Source: Pseudomonadota bacterium (GTDB taxonomy: Bacteria; Pseudomonadota; Gammaproteobacteria; Burkholderiales; Chitinibacteraceae). Taken from it: DNA of 64,000 nucleotides. The translations under genes were made by a program, and so were the position numbers. Below the pieces are notes generated by a model. The model made no database searches. It was not told where the DNA came from and was given only the letters and a program-made list of their open reading frames with translations. The stretch is from NCBI GenBank assembly GCA_018261735.1, contig JAGTRM010000005.1, positions 79,663 to 143,662 of the forward strand, written 5' to 3'. Positions 38,825 to 48,012 of the stretch are shown in pieces; the stretch's first letter is position 1, and the number at the start of each line of letters is the position of its first letter.

Positions 38825-40021
38825 TCACGGCTTGACGGGTTTCACCAACCCAGCGGCATGGCGTGCTCGTTCGCGAGCCACATCGGTATCCATCCCGGCC
38901 GCCAAGGCCACGCCCATGCGCCGACGCTCGAAAGCCTCCGGCTTGCCGAACAGGCGCAAATCGGCACGCGGCACCGCCAGCGCTTCGGCCACGCCGTCAT
39001 ATGCGATGCCCGTTTCTTCCATGCCGCCGTAAATCACGGCGCTGGCAGCCGGTTCGCGCAAGGAAGCATCGACCGGCAAGCCCAGGATTGCGCGGGCATG
39101 CAGTTCGAACTCGGAAAAGCGCTGGCTCATCAGCGTGACGAGGCCGGTATCGTGCGGACGCGGGCTCACTTCAGAGAACCACACTTCGTCGCCCTTGACG
39201 AACAATTCCACGCCGAACAGGCCGCAGCCGCCGAGCGCGTCGGTCACTTCTTTCGCCACGATGCTCGCACGCTCCAGCGCAATCGGGCTCATCGGTTGCG
39301 GCTGCCAGCTTTCCACGTAATCACCGTTTTTCTGCAAATGACCGATCGGCTCGCAGAAACTGGTTTCAATCTCCCCGGCCGAATTTTTGGCCCGGACAGT
39401 GAGCAGGGTGATTTCATAATCGAAATCGATAAAGCCTTCGACAATCACCCGCTCCTGGTTGACCCGGCCGGCGCTGGCCGCATAGTCCCAGGCGGCATCG
39501 ACATCGGCCTCGCTTCTGAGCAACGATTGCCCCTTGCCCGAGGACGACATGGTCGGCTTGACCAGGCACGGAAAACCGATCTGCGCCGTCGCGGCGCGCA
39601 ATTCGTCCAGACTGCCGGCGAAACGATAGGGCGAGGTCGGCAGCTCCAGCTCTTCCGCAGCCAGGCGGCGGATGCCCTCACGGTTCATGGTCAGATTGAT
39701 CGCGCGCGCGTTGGGCACGATCTGCGCCAAGCCTTCTTCCTCGATCCGGGTCAGCTCGGCCGTGGCAATCGCTTCGATTTCGGGAACGATCAGATGCGGC
39801 TTTTCGCGCAGAACAAGCTCGCGCAGCGCAGCACCATCGGTCATGTCGATCACGTGGGAACGATGGGCCACATGCATAGCCGGTGCATTGGGATAGCGGT
39901 CGACAGCGATCACCTCCACGCCAAAACGTTGCAGGGCAATCGTCACCTCCTTGCCCAGTTCACCGCTGCCCAGCAGCATGACGCGCGTGGCCGAAGCCGA
40001 AAGCGGGGTACCAATACGCAT
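38825..40021 (-). CDS. purT: Formate-dependent phosphoribosylglycinamide formyltransferase 2
   Basis: 398-aa ATP-grasp enzyme of purine synthesis using formate, ATP and GAR. N-terminal [12 protein letters not shown] and [18 protein letters not shown], the [16 protein letters not shown] loop, [14 protein letters not shown] and RLFGKPEAF segments match PurT over the full length. ATG at 40021 follows GGAGA; an upstream in-frame TTG is ignored. Last gene of the gyrA-purT leftward cluster. Confidence 0.95.
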   Translation of the reverse strand: MRIGTPLSASATRVMLLGSGELGKEVTIALQRFGVEVIAVDRYPNAPAMHVAHRSHVIDMTDGAALRELVLREKPHLIVPEIEAIATAELTRIEEEGLAQIVPNARAINLTMNREGIRRLAAEELELPTSPYRFAGSLDELRAATAQIGFPCLVKPTMSSSGKGQSLLRSEADVDAAWDYAASAGRVNQERVIVEGFIDFDYEITLLTVRAKNSAGEIETSFCEPIGHLQKNGDYVESWQPQPMSPIALERASIVAKEVTDALGGCGLFGVELFVKGDEVWFSEVSPRPHDTGLVTLMSQRFSEFELHARAILGLPVDASLREPAASAVIYGGMEETGIAYDGVAEALAVPRADLRLFGKPEAFERRRMGVALAAGMDTDVARERARHAAGLVKPVKP

Positions 40022-40033
40022 GGGGTTCTCCAA

Positions 40034-40234
40034 TCAATCCGCCTGGTAGGGATAGGCTTTGGGCTTCACGCTGGATGCTTCTTCGCGCCGGCGCTCATCC
40101 ATATCCAATGGCGCCTTGTCCCACAGCAGCGCGCGGCCTTCCATCTGCCCTTGCGCCACGTCGGGATTCTTCTCGAGAAACGCATTGATAAACTTGGTAA
40201 ATTCGGATTCGTAGCGAACTTGCTGGCCAAACAT
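40034..40234 (-). CDS. DUF3460 small protein
   Basis: 66-aa acidic/basic protein of the DUF3460 family, restricted mainly to betaproteobacteria and of unknown function. The segment YESEFTKFINAFLEKNPDV and the basic, aromatic end PKAYPYQAD are typical. ATG at 40234 is preceded by AGGAGAG. It sits 12 bp before purT and 46 bp after the GNAT gene in the same transcript. Confidence 0.82.
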   Translation of the reverse strand: MFGQQVRYESEFTKFINAFLEKNPDVAQGQMEGRALLWDKAPLDMDERRREEASSVKPKAYPYQAD

Positions 40235-40280
40235 CGGTATCTCTCCTGTTTCTTGTTTTGGAACTTCACGCCATATCGGT

Positions 40281-40889
40281 TCAGAACAACTTCTTCGCCA
40301 TGCGAAAACTCGCCGGCAGACTGAATGGCTCCAGCATCGGCACCCGCGTCGCTGTGACGATTTCAAAGCCGTGCGACTGGTAAAACCGCAAAGCACTGGG
40401 GTTGGCGCTATCCACATCGGTATGCAACTCAAGTGCGCCATGCGCGCGCGCGGCGGATTCGATGTCGGCCAGTACTTGCGAACCCAACCCGCAACCACGC
40501 CGTTCCGCGCTCACAGCAAAAGTCTGCAAGTACCAGACATCGGCAGGAAGATGCGGAAACAGCCAGGCCAGCATGGCTTCACGCTGCTGCAACTGCGCCA
40601 GATCACCGCGCAGCAGACCTTGCGCCTGGGTATCGGCCTCCGCCAGCCGGGCTTCGTCGCCTGCCGGGTAGTGGCAGACCAGCACCGCGAGCCGGCCATC
40701 TTCGCGCCAGACATTGGTCTGGGCATGGCTCAGGCTGCCGGCCGGCGCCAGCCACAGCTTTTCCAGGCAGGACAACGCCGCTTGGGCCGAGCCGAACCAG
40801 AAATCATAATAAGCCGGATCGGAATCGTGGATAAGCCGGGCCGCGGCTTGCGCATCGGCCGGGGAACCAGACTGGAAAAATTGCAGCAT
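40281..40889 (-). CDS. GNAT-family N-acetyltransferase
   Basis: 202-aa single GNAT domain. The acetyl-CoA loop is RRGCGLGSQVLADIE (about 132-146), followed by DSANPSALRFYQSHGFEIV. The N-terminal region (AAARLIHDSDPAYYDFWFG) resembles GNAT proteins often annotated only as acetyltransferase; substrate unknown. The ATG at 40889 shares a base with the stop of the LOG gene (TGATG), implying coupling, and has a GGAGAG site. Confidence 0.83.
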   Translation of the reverse strand: MLQFFQSGSPADAQAAARLIHDSDPAYYDFWFGSAQAALSCLEKLWLAPAGSLSHAQTNVWREDGRLAVLVCHYPAGDEARLAEADTQAQGLLRGDLAQLQQREAMLAWLFPHLPADVWYLQTFAVSAERRGCGLGSQVLADIESAARAHGALELHTDVDSANPSALRFYQSHGFEIVTATRVPMLEPFSLPASFRMAKKLF

Positions 40890-41461
40890 CAGCTTCTCTC
40901 CCACTCTCCCCTGACGGGCTGTGGCGCCTTCGCCAGTGCATCCAGCATAGCAGCAGCCGTTCCCGCCACTTGCAGAAAAGCGCTTTCACGCTCGCCAACA
41001 AAGCCATCCGAAATCGCTTGCGAGACAAAATCGAGCAGGCTGCCATAGTAATTGGAGGTATTGAGCAACCCGATCGGCTTGCCGTGCAAGCCCACCTGGC
41101 GCCAGGTCAAGATCTCGAACAACTCGTCGAGCGTGCCGAAGCCGCCGGGCAAGGCAATGAAAGCATCGGCCCGCGATGCCATCAGTGCCTTGCGCGTATG
41201 CATGGAGTCGGTCACATGAAGCTCCGTCAGGTTCTGCATCGCGAGTTCGCGCGCCACCATGAAGTCCGGAATCACGCCGGTGACCTTGCCGCCCGCGGCT
41301 AGACAAGCATCGGCCACTTCGCCCATCAGCCCGACATGGCCACCGCCGTAGACCAGCGTCATGCCGCGCTTGGCGATCTCTGTGCCCAATTCACGCGCGG
41401 CCACGGTGTATTCCGGCCGCGCACCGTGCCGCGCTCCGCAAAAAACGGCGACCGACTTCAT
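40889..41461 (-). CDS. LOG-family nucleotide 5'-monophosphate phosphoribohydrolase
   Basis: 190-aa Rossmann-fold enzyme of the LOG/TIGR00730 family. Motifs: YGGGHVGLMGEVADA, the PGGFGTLDELFE catalytic motif and LMASRADAFI. Members release bases from nucleoside monophosphates (cytokinin-activating in plants and some bacteria), probably nucleotide salvage here. The start overlaps the pheA stop by 4 bases (ATGA). Confidence 0.9.
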   Translation of the reverse strand: MKSVAVFCGARHGARPEYTVAARELGTEIAKRGMTLVYGGGHVGLMGEVADACLAAGGKVTGVIPDFMVARELAMQNLTELHVTDSMHTRKALMASRADAFIALPGGFGTLDELFEILTWRQVGLHGKPIGLLNTSNYYGSLLDFVSQAISDGFVGERESAFLQVAGTAAAMLDALAKAPQPVRGEWERS

Positions 41462-42528
41462 AGTACGGCCACCGGATAGGAACCCAGCACTTTCACGAAA
41501 GCGGCGACGCCTCGCAGCTCATCCAGCGCAGCCTGCACCGTGGCATCACCGACATGGCCTTCGACGTCGACAAAAAACAGGTATTCCCACAGGCCGGTGC
41601 GGCTGGGGCGCGATTCGAACTTGGTCATGGAAACGCCATGGCGCGCCAGCGGTTCGACCACGGCATGCAAGGCGCCGGGCTTGTTCGGCGCGGAAATCAC
41701 CAACGAAGTCTTGTCCTTGCCGCTGACGCCCACATCCTGGTGACCCAGCACCAGGAAGCGCGTGGTGTTGTTGGGCTCGTCCTCGATCGAATCGGCCAGC
41801 TTCACCAGAGCGAAGCGCTCCGCCGCCGCATCGCCGGCCAGCGCAGCGCAGGTGGGATCGAGACTCGCCAACCGCGCTGCTTCGGCGTTGCTGGCGACGG
41901 AAATACGTTCGGCTCCCGGCAGGTTCTTGTTCAGCCATTCATGGCATTGCGCCAGGCTCTGGGCATGCGAATAAACGCGCAGGATGCCTTCGCGTCCGTC
42001 GGTGGCACGCAGCAAATGCTGGTGGATACGCAGCACCACTTCGCCGCAAACCTTGAGCGGTGTATTGACCATCAGATCGAGCGTGCGACCGATCGCGCCC
42101 TCTGTCGAATTTTCCACCGGCGCAACCACGTAATCGGCATTGCGCGCTTCCACCATGCGGAACGCTTCGTCGATCGACGCACAGGCCAGTGTTTTGGCCG
42201 CATGGCCAAAATGCTTGATGGCTGCCGCTTGGGTAAAAGTCCCTTCCGGGCCAAGGAAAGCGATGGTCAGCGGGCGCTCCAGCGCGAGGCACGCCGACAT
42301 GATTTCGCGAAATAGCCGTGCCACGGTTTCATCCGCCAGCGGGCCTTCGTTGAGCGACTTGATCCGGGTCAGCACCTGCGCCTCGCGCTCGGGCCGGTAA
42401 ACCACGCCTTCGCCCTTGATCACGCCAATCTCATGGGCGTGGCTGGCGCGGGAGTTGAGCAGCTTGAGCACTTCGGCATCAATTGCATCAATCGCATCGC
42501 GGTGAATCTTGAGTTGTTCGTCGCTCAT
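41458..42528 (-). CDS. pheA: Bifunctional chorismate mutase/prephenate dehydratase
   Basis: 356-aa phenylalanine biosynthesis enzyme. Residues 1-90 form the AroQ chorismate mutase (IDAIDAEVLKLLNSRASHAHEIG), 95-270 the prephenate dehydratase (FLGPEGTFTQAA, the catalytic NSTEGAIGRT motif, NNTTRFLVLG), 275-356 the ACT regulatory domain (GALHAVVEPLARHGVSMTKF followed by ESRPSR). ATG at 42528 is chosen over an upstream TTG. Usually lies in a gyrA-serC-pheA string; serC is absent here. Confidence 0.95.
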   Translation of the reverse strand: MSDEQLKIHRDAIDAIDAEVLKLLNSRASHAHEIGVIKGEGVVYRPEREAQVLTRIKSLNEGPLADETVARLFREIMSACLALERPLTIAFLGPEGTFTQAAAIKHFGHAAKTLACASIDEAFRMVEARNADYVVAPVENSTEGAIGRTLDLMVNTPLKVCGEVVLRIHQHLLRATDGREGILRVYSHAQSLAQCHEWLNKNLPGAERISVASNAEAARLASLDPTCAALAGDAAAERFALVKLADSIEDEPNNTTRFLVLGHQDVGVSGKDKTSLVISAPNKPGALHAVVEPLARHGVSMTKFESRPSRTGLWEYLFFVDVEGHVGDATVQAALDELRGVAAFVKVLGSYPVAVL

Positions 42529-42560
42529 GTTCAAACTCTTGCAAGGTTTAGGTTATGGCA

Positions 42561-42977
42561 TCACGCCAGCAAATAGTGCGCACGTGCGGTCGCGACCGGG
42601 CGTGCAGGATCTTCCTGCCAGGCACTCAACAACACATTGGCCACCCGCTTGCCCTGGCGCACGATCTCGCAGCGGGCAAACAGATCCTGCGGCCCGGCGG
42701 AACGCAGATAATCTATCGAAAAATCAATGATCTTGGGGATCTCTTGCGCCTCGCGCGCCCAGATCAAATGCAAGACTGCCGCATTTTCCAGGAAACCGCC
42801 AATCACGCCGCCGTGAATCGCAGGCAACAGGGTATTACCGATATTCTGTTCGCGATAAGGCAGGACAAAAAGAGGCTCCCCTTGTTCTTCACGACATTCG
42901 ACACCCAAAAACTGCGCATACGGAACCGCGGTATTAGCCGCTTGCAGATCGGCAAATGTGTTGATGGCAAATGACAT
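42561..42977 (-). CDS. PaaI-type hotdog thioesterase (2)
   Basis: 138-aa single hotdog domain. The segment LLPAIHGGVIGGFLENAAVL holds the GG and acidic residue of the PaaI/YigI acyl-CoA thioesterase group. ATG at 42977 coincides with the end of the preceding thioesterase gene. The two adjacent hotdog proteins are diverged paralogues and may form a heteromer. Acyl substrate unknown. Confidence 0.85.
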   Translation of the reverse strand: MSFAINTFADLQAANTAVPYAQFLGVECREEQGEPLFVLPYREQNIGNTLLPAIHGGVIGGFLENAAVLHLIWAREAQEIPKIIDFSIDYLRSAGPQDLFARCEIVRQGKRVANVLLSAWQEDPARPVATARAHYLLA

Positions 42978-43441
42978 CAGCGCCCTCCCCCTTTCGGTGC
43001 CGCAGAGCGCATATAGGTGGCCACGGCCTGGGCAACAGGAGTATCCGGGTTTTGTTGGTAGAGAATGCTGCGGGTGAAAGCAATCTGGCTGGTCAGCCGA
43101 TAGCATTCGGCCTGGCAATATAAAGGCAGATCCGCCAAGCCCAGGCGCAGGTAATCGATGCGCAGATCCAGTGTTGCTACCGATTCAGGTTCGGTCAGCA
43201 AGGTGTAGATAGCCAGGGCGCCGGCCGAATCGGCCAAAGTGGTCACCACCCCGCCGTGCAGCACGCGGGTTAAGGGGTTGCCGACCCAATCGGGCTTGAA
43301 CGGCAAAACCAGTGTGGTTTTGCCATGGCTGGCGGCCTGGAGCTGCAGACCCAGCGCATGACAATGCGGCAGGGCCAGCCCCCGTGTTACGACCTGTTCA
43401 AAGAAGGCCGGCGCGGCGACCGGCAGCCAGCCAGGCTCCAT
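42977..43441 (-). CDS. PaaI-type hotdog thioesterase (1)
   Basis: 154-aa hotdog-fold thioesterase; core LTRVLHGGVVTTLADSAGAL with the conserved HGG and catalytic-side aspartate, then VATLDLRIDYLR. ATG at 43441 lies 1 base after the gyrA stop; an upstream ATG inside gyrA is possible but unlikely. Co-transcribed with gyrA by position. Probably hydrolyses an acyl-CoA; no substrate evidence. Confidence 0.86.
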   Translation of the reverse strand: MEPGWLPVAAPAFFEQVVTRGLALPHCHALGLQLQAASHGKTTLVLPFKPDWVGNPLTRVLHGGVVTTLADSAGALAIYTLLTEPESVATLDLRIDYLRLGLADLPLYCQAECYRLTSQIAFTRSILYQQNPDTPVAQAVATYMRSAAPKGGGR

Positions 43442-43442
43442 G

Positions 43443-46175
43443 TTATTCTGCCGTCGGCTCGGTGGGCGCTTCGCCTTCTGCAGCGTTGCCTTCAACAACA
43501 CCCGCTTCTGCGTCGATCATTTCATCGTCATCAGAATCGACTTCGCACACCCGTTCCAGCCCGGAAAGCGTTTCGCCCTCGTCCAGGTTGATCAGGCGCA
43601 CGCCTTGCGCGGCGCGGCCGGTTTCACGGATCTGCTCGACCGGGGTGCGGATCAGTACGCCGCCGGTGGTGATCAGCATCACGTCATCGGTCGGTGCAAC
43701 CAGTGTCGCGGCGACCAGTTTGCCGTTGCGCTCGCCGGTATCAATGGCGATCACGCCTTGTGTGCCGCGGCCGGTCAGACGGTAATCACCGACCGGGGTG
43801 CGCTTGCCGTAACCGTGCTCGGTGGCAGTCAACACTTGCTGGTCATCGCGCTCGGCGACCAGCAGCGAAATCAGCTTCTGGCCTTCAAGCAGACGCATGC
43901 CGCGCACGCCCTTCGAATTGCGGCCCATCGGACGGACCTTGCTCTGGTTGAAGCGCACCGATTTGCCGGCATCGGAGAACAGCATGACCTGATCGCCTTC
44001 TTCGGTTTGACCGCTTTCTTCCAGTTGATCTTCATCCTGGACCTGATCTTCATCCGCCTGATCATCATCAGAGACCGGAGCGCCAGGCGCACCGCGCGTC
44101 AGCGCCACGCCGATCAGGTAATTGCCTTCCTCCAGATTGATGGCAATGATGCCGCGCTTCATTGGGCGCGAGAACGCGGTCAGCGGCGTCTTCTTGACCG
44201 TGCCGTCGGCGGTGGCCATGAAAATGTACTGGTCTTCGGTGAATTCCTTCACCGGCAGGATGGCGTTGATCTTTTCGCCATCTTCCAGCGGCAACAGGTT
44301 CACGATCGGCTTGCCACGGCTGGTGCGCCCGCCCTGCGGTAGTTCGTACACCTTGATCCAGTACACGCGACCGCGCGAGCTGAAGCAGAGTATGTAATCG
44401 TGGGTATTTGCCACGAACAGGTTGTCGATGAAATCGTCTTCCTTGGTTGCCGCAGCCTGCTTGCCGCGACCGCCTCGACGCTGGGCGCGGTATTCCTCGG
44501 CCGGCGTGGCTTTCATGTAACCAGTGTGGGTGAGCGTGACCACCATGTCTTGCGGGGTGATCAGGTCTTCCAGGCTGATGTCTTCGCCGTAGGCAATGAT
44601 TTCGGACTTGCGCACATCGCCGTAGGCAGCCTTCACTTCGTTCATTTCGTCGGAAATGATCTGGGTCACGCGTTCCGGCTTGGCCAGGATATCGAGCAGA
44701 TCGATGATCTTCTCCATCACTTCCCTGTACTCGCCGACGATCTTGTCCTGCTCGAGGCCGGTCAGGCGTTGCAGGCGCAATTCCAGGATCGCTTGCGCTT
44801 GCACTTCGGACAAACGATAACCCTCGGCATGGAAACCAAATTCTTCTGCGAGACCGTCCGGACGCGAAGCGGTGGCATCGGTGCGCGCCAGCATTTCGCC
44901 GACCAGACCCGAGCTCCAGGTGCGATCCATCAGCGCGGCCTTGGCTTCGGGCGGCGTGGCCGCAGCCTTGATCAGCGCGATGATTTCATCGACGTTTGAC
45001 AGCGCTACCGCCAAGCCCTCGAGGATATGGCCACGTTCGCGCGCTTTGCGCAGTTCGAACACGGTACGGCGGGTGACCACTTCGCGGCGGTGGCGCAGGA
45101 AGCATTCGAGCACCTGCTTCAGGTTCAACAAGCGCGGTTGGCCGTCGACCAGTGCCACCATGTTGATGCCGAAGCTGTCCTGCAGCTGGGTTTGCTTGTA
45201 GAGGTTGTTGAGCACCACGTCCGGCATTTCGTTGCGCTTCAACTCGATCACCACGCGCATGCCGGATTTGTCCGATTCGTCGCGCAGTTCGGAAATGCCC
45301 TCGATCGACTTCTCGCGCACCAGCTCAGCCATGCGCTCCAGAAGGCGCGCCTTGTTGACCTGGTACGGCAGCTCGTCGACGATGATCGCTTCGCGGTCAC
45401 CATTCTTGCCGCAAGGCTCGATATGGGTGCGCGCACGCATCACCACGCGGCCACGACCGGTGCGGTAGCCTTCGCGCACGCCGCCGATGCCGTAGATGAT
45501 GCCGGCCGTGGGGAAATCCGGCGCCGGGATGATGTCGATCAGCTCGTCGACCGTCATTTCCGGATTGGCCAAGAGGGCCAGCGCAGCGTCGATCACTTCA
45601 TTGAGATTGTGCGGCGGAATATTGGTCGCCATGCCCACGGCGATACCGGACGAGCCGTTGATCAAGAGGTTCGGCACGCGGGTCGGCAGAACGGTCGGTT
45701 CGAGTTCTTTTTCGTCGTAGTTCGGCGTGAAATCGACGGTTTCCTTGTCGATATCGGCCAAGAGTTCGCTTGATATCTTGCGCAGACGACACTCGGTGTA
45801 ACGGTAGGCGGCAGCGGAATCGCCGTCGATTGAGCCGAAGTTGCCCTGGCCGTCGATCAGCGTGTAGCGCAGCGAGAAATCCTGCGCCATGCGCACCAGC
45901 GCTTCATAAGCGGCCGAATCGCCGTGCGGATGGTACTTACCCAGCACGTCACCGATCACGCGGGCGCACTTCACATAGGCACGGTTCCAGACGTTGTTGC
46001 TCTCGTGCATCGCGAACAGGATGCGGCGATGCACGGGCTTCAGGCCATCGCGCACATCGGGCAAGGCGCGGCCGACGATCACGCTCATGGCGTAATCGAG
46101 GTAGGAGCGACGCATTTCCTCTTCAAGGCTGACGGGGATGGTTTCTTTGGCGAAACTTTGTTGCTGTTCTGACAT
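43443..46175 (-). CDS. gyrA: DNA gyrase subunit A
   Basis: 910-aa type II topoisomerase subunit. Catalytic Tyr126 is in AAYRYTE; GyrA box is QRRGGRG near residue 570; six-bladed C-terminal wrapping domain follows. The quinolone region reads [19 protein letters not shown]: Ser87 is the E. coli Ser83 equivalent, but the Asp87 equivalent is Glu91. The wrapping domain carries an acidic insertion (about 40 residues rich in Asp/Glu/Gln after GAPGAPVS) and an acidic C-terminal tail. ATG at 46175 gives the standard N-terminus. Confidence 0.95.
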   Translation of the reverse strand: MSEQQQSFAKETIPVSLEEEMRRSYLDYAMSVIVGRALPDVRDGLKPVHRRILFAMHESNNVWNRAYVKCARVIGDVLGKYHPHGDSAAYEALVRMAQDFSLRYTLIDGQGNFGSIDGDSAAAYRYTECRLRKISSELLADIDKETVDFTPNYDEKELEPTVLPTRVPNLLINGSSGIAVGMATNIPPHNLNEVIDAALALLANPEMTVDELIDIIPAPDFPTAGIIYGIGGVREGYRTGRGRVVMRARTHIEPCGKNGDREAIIVDELPYQVNKARLLERMAELVREKSIEGISELRDESDKSGMRVVIELKRNEMPDVVLNNLYKQTQLQDSFGINMVALVDGQPRLLNLKQVLECFLRHRREVVTRRTVFELRKARERGHILEGLAVALSNVDEIIALIKAAATPPEAKAALMDRTWSSGLVGEMLARTDATASRPDGLAEEFGFHAEGYRLSEVQAQAILELRLQRLTGLEQDKIVGEYREVMEKIIDLLDILAKPERVTQIISDEMNEVKAAYGDVRKSEIIAYGEDISLEDLITPQDMVVTLTHTGYMKATPAEEYRAQRRGGRGKQAAATKEDDFIDNLFVANTHDYILCFSSRGRVYWIKVYELPQGGRTSRGKPIVNLLPLEDGEKINAILPVKEFTEDQYIFMATADGTVKKTPLTAFSRPMKRGIIAINLEEGNYLIGVALTRGAPGAPVSDDDQADEDQVQDEDQLEESGQTEEGDQVMLFSDAGKSVRFNQSKVRPMGRNSKGVRGMRLLEGQKLISLLVAERDDQQVLTATEHGYGKRTPVGDYRLTGRGTQGVIAIDTGERNGKLVAATLVAPTDDVMLITTGGVLIRTPVEQIRETGRAAQGVRLINLDEGETLSGLERVCEVDSDDDEMIDAEAGVVEGNAAEGEAPTEPTAE

Positions 46176-46423
46176 CGTAGGGACCGGTGATATGCGCGAA
46201 AATTTCCGGTCGAGCACCTCTACAGGGGAAACACCCTGCAAGCAAGCCGGAAGCATCCAACAAAGGGGCAAGTTTACCACGCCAGCCCCCCTCATCCAAT
46301 TCCAAACAAGAATGGCGCACAATGAGAGCCCACGGCGGCTTGCCGCACCGCAAGCAGGCCAACTGGATGTAAAAACTAGCCAGCATCCCTATTGCCTGGA
46401 TGCATATTCACATCAATAACTGT

Positions 46424-46452
46424 TTGTAACCTTTCAAATTGGCTTCTACAAT
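46424..46452 (+). promoter_or_regulatory. ompA promoter
   Basis: TTGTAA (46424-46429), a 17-base spacer and TACAAT (46447-46452). Predicted start near 46459, giving a 5' leader of about 108 bases that holds a 12-bp palindrome. Confidence 0.65.
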
Positions 46453-46487
46453 TCTGTCTCGAAGCCATGATTTTTTCCCAAAAACGT

Positions 46488-46499
46488 GAAACATGTTTC
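46488..46499. promoter_or_regulatory. 12-bp palindrome in the ompA leader
   Basis: GAAACATGTTTC is a perfect palindrome about 30 bases after the inferred start site. It may be a repressor site or an RNA element; no binding protein can be named. Confidence 0.35.
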
Positions 46500-46566
46500 C
46501 TGTTTGAATGTTTTGCGCAGACACGGCTCCAGCTTTTCGATAACAAATACTGATCGGAGAACAACC

Positions 46567-47256
46567 ATGAAGAAACAAGCTCTGAAGCACTTCGCACTCG
46601 TTGCGGCCCTCGCTGCAATCAGCACCGCAGCTCAAGCCGATGTTGGCAAAACTGCTGCTTACGCAGAAGGCGCAACTGCCACTTCGGTGTGGAAAAACAG
46701 CTTTGGCGAATGCTGGCGCACCGGCACCTGGACCAAGGAACAAGCCGTGGTTGAAGGTTGTGATGGCTACGTGAAACCGGCCCCGACTCCTGCCCCGGTC
46801 GCAGCGATGCCAGCCCCGGCCCCCGCACCGGCCCCTGCTGCAGCCCCCGCACCGGCACCCGCACCGGCCAAGCCGCAAGTTTTCACCCTGAAGGGCGACG
46901 TGCTGTTTGATCTGAACAAATCCAACCTGAAACCCGCGGGCAAGGATGCACTGGACAAGCTCTTCAGCGACATCAAGGCACAAAACGCCAAGTACGCCAC
47001 CCTGAACGTCAAGGGCCATACCGACCGCCTAGGCAACGACAAGTACAACCAGAAACTGTCCGAAGCACGCGCCAAGACTGTCGCCGACTACCTGATCAGC
47101 AAGGGTGCCGACAAGAATGCGGTTACTGCCGTCGGCCTGGGCGAAACCGCCTCGGTAACCGGCAACACCTGCGACAAGATCAAAGTGAAAGCCAAGCTGG
47201 TTTCCTGCCTGGCTCCAGATCGCCGCGTAGAAATCGAAGTCGACGGCACCAAGTAA
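46567..47256 (+). CDS. OmpA-family peptidoglycan-binding protein, RmpM-like
   Basis: 229-aa periplasmic/outer-membrane-associated protein. Signal peptide (1-24, cleavage after AQA), a short N-terminal module with FGECWRTGTW and two cysteines like Neisseria RmpM, a Pro/Ala linker (about 70-100), and a C-terminal OmpA domain (VKGHTDRLGNDKYNQKLSEAR, with Asp and Arg that bind peptidoglycan) and GCAPDRRVEIE-type end. There is no beta-barrel, so it anchors the wall to porins rather than forming a pore. Own promoter and terminator suggest high expression. Confidence 0.9.
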   Translation: MKKQALKHFALVAALAAISTAAQADVGKTAAYAEGATATSVWKNSFGECWRTGTWTKEQAVVEGCDGYVKPAPTPAPVAAMPAPAPAPAPAAAPAPAPAPAKPQVFTLKGDVLFDLNKSNLKPAGKDALDKLFSDIKAQNAKYATLNVKGHTDRLGNDKYNQKLSEARAKTVADYLISKGADKNAVTAVGLGETASVTGNTCDKIKVKAKLVSCLAPDRRVEIEVDGTK

Positions 47257-47307
47257 GCTGCCCGGCCAAAGCCCCGTGCGAACGCGGGGACAAGCACCAG
47301 CAATCTG

Positions 47308-47336
47308 GCCCCGCATTATTTGCGGGGCTTTTTATT
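47308..47336 (+). terminator. Rho-independent terminator of ompA
   Basis: GCCCCGCA and TGCGGGGC around loop TTATT, followed by TTTTTATT. A smaller CCCCG/CGGGG hairpin precedes it near 47271-47289. Confidence 0.92.
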
Positions 47337-47394
47337 GATTGTCCCTTCAGGTTGCTGCGAATAAAATCCGCTTTTGCCCCGCAGGAATCTCCCC

Positions 47395-48012
47395 ATGCGT
47401 CTTCTTACCCGACTGTCTGCCTCCCTGCTGTTGCTTGCCTGCACTTTTCCGGCCCGGGCGGATGTCGTCGCCGAGCTGCAATCCACGTTATCCGCCATGC
47501 GCACGATGCAAGGCGAATTCATCCAGACGGTCACGGCACGCTCTGGCAAAGTTCAGGTTTCCCAGGGCAGTTTCGCCATCCAGCGCCCCGGCAAATTTCG
47601 CTGGCACTACCGCAAACCGTATGAACAATTGATCGTGGGCGATGGCAAGGAAGTCTGGCTGCACGATCCGGATCTTGATCAAGTCACGGTCAAATCGATG
47701 AACCAGGCACTCGACGCCAGCCCCGCCGCGCTGCTGGCCGGGGAGAACAATCTCGACAATCGCTATGCGCTCAAGCCCTTGCAGGCACGCGAAGGATTGT
47801 CGTGGGTGGATGCGGCACCCAAACAGAGCGACAGCAACTTCAACCGCGTCCGGCTCGGCTTTGCCCACAATGAAATCCGCAAGATGGAACTGGAAGACAG
47901 CTTTGGCCAGACAACCCGCATTGAATTTCGCAATATTGTGATCAATGGCAAGCCGGAAGCCGGCCTGTTCCGTTTCACGCCACCCAAGGGTGCCGATGTC
48001 ATCCGCCAGTGA
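47395..48012 (+). CDS. lolA: Outer-membrane lipoprotein carrier protein LolA
   Basis: 205-aa periplasmic chaperone carrying lipoproteins from LolCDE to LolB. Signal peptide 1-22; then QGEFIQTVTARSGKVQVSQGSFAIQRPGKFRW, the hydrophobic-cavity region, and RIEFRNIVINGKP. ATG at 47395 gives the signal peptide. Its 3' end overlaps rarA by 17 bases. Confidence 0.93.
   Translation: MRLLTRLSASLLLLACTFPARADVVAELQSTLSAMRTMQGEFIQTVTARSGKVQVSQGSFAIQRPGKFRWHYRKPYEQLIVGDGKEVWLHDPDLDQVTVKSMNQALDASPAALLAGENNLDNRYALKPLQAREGLSWVDAAPKQSDSNFNRVRLGFAHNEIRKMELEDSFGQTTRIEFRNIVINGKPEAGLFRFTPPKGADVIRQ

Larger units (their letters stand above)
46176..46566. other. 391-bp divergent region between gyrA and ompA
   Basis: No supported gene. 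It holds the ompA promoter (46424-46452), a GGCTTC/GAAGCC dyad spanning the -10 and start site (46441-46466), a GAAACATGTTTC palindrome (46488-46499) and, on the left, sequence that must contain the gyrA promoter, for which no clear consensus was found. Confidence 0.55.

Noticed and set aside
43987..44105. Acidic stretch in gyrA taken as a possible frameshift
   Set aside because: The frame is continuous and GyrA homology resumes on both sides, so it is an insertion, not an error.
46801..46870. Pro/Ala-coding GC-rich repeats in the ompA-like gene
   Set aside because: Ordinary linker of betaproteobacterial OmpA-type proteins, not a separate repeat element.
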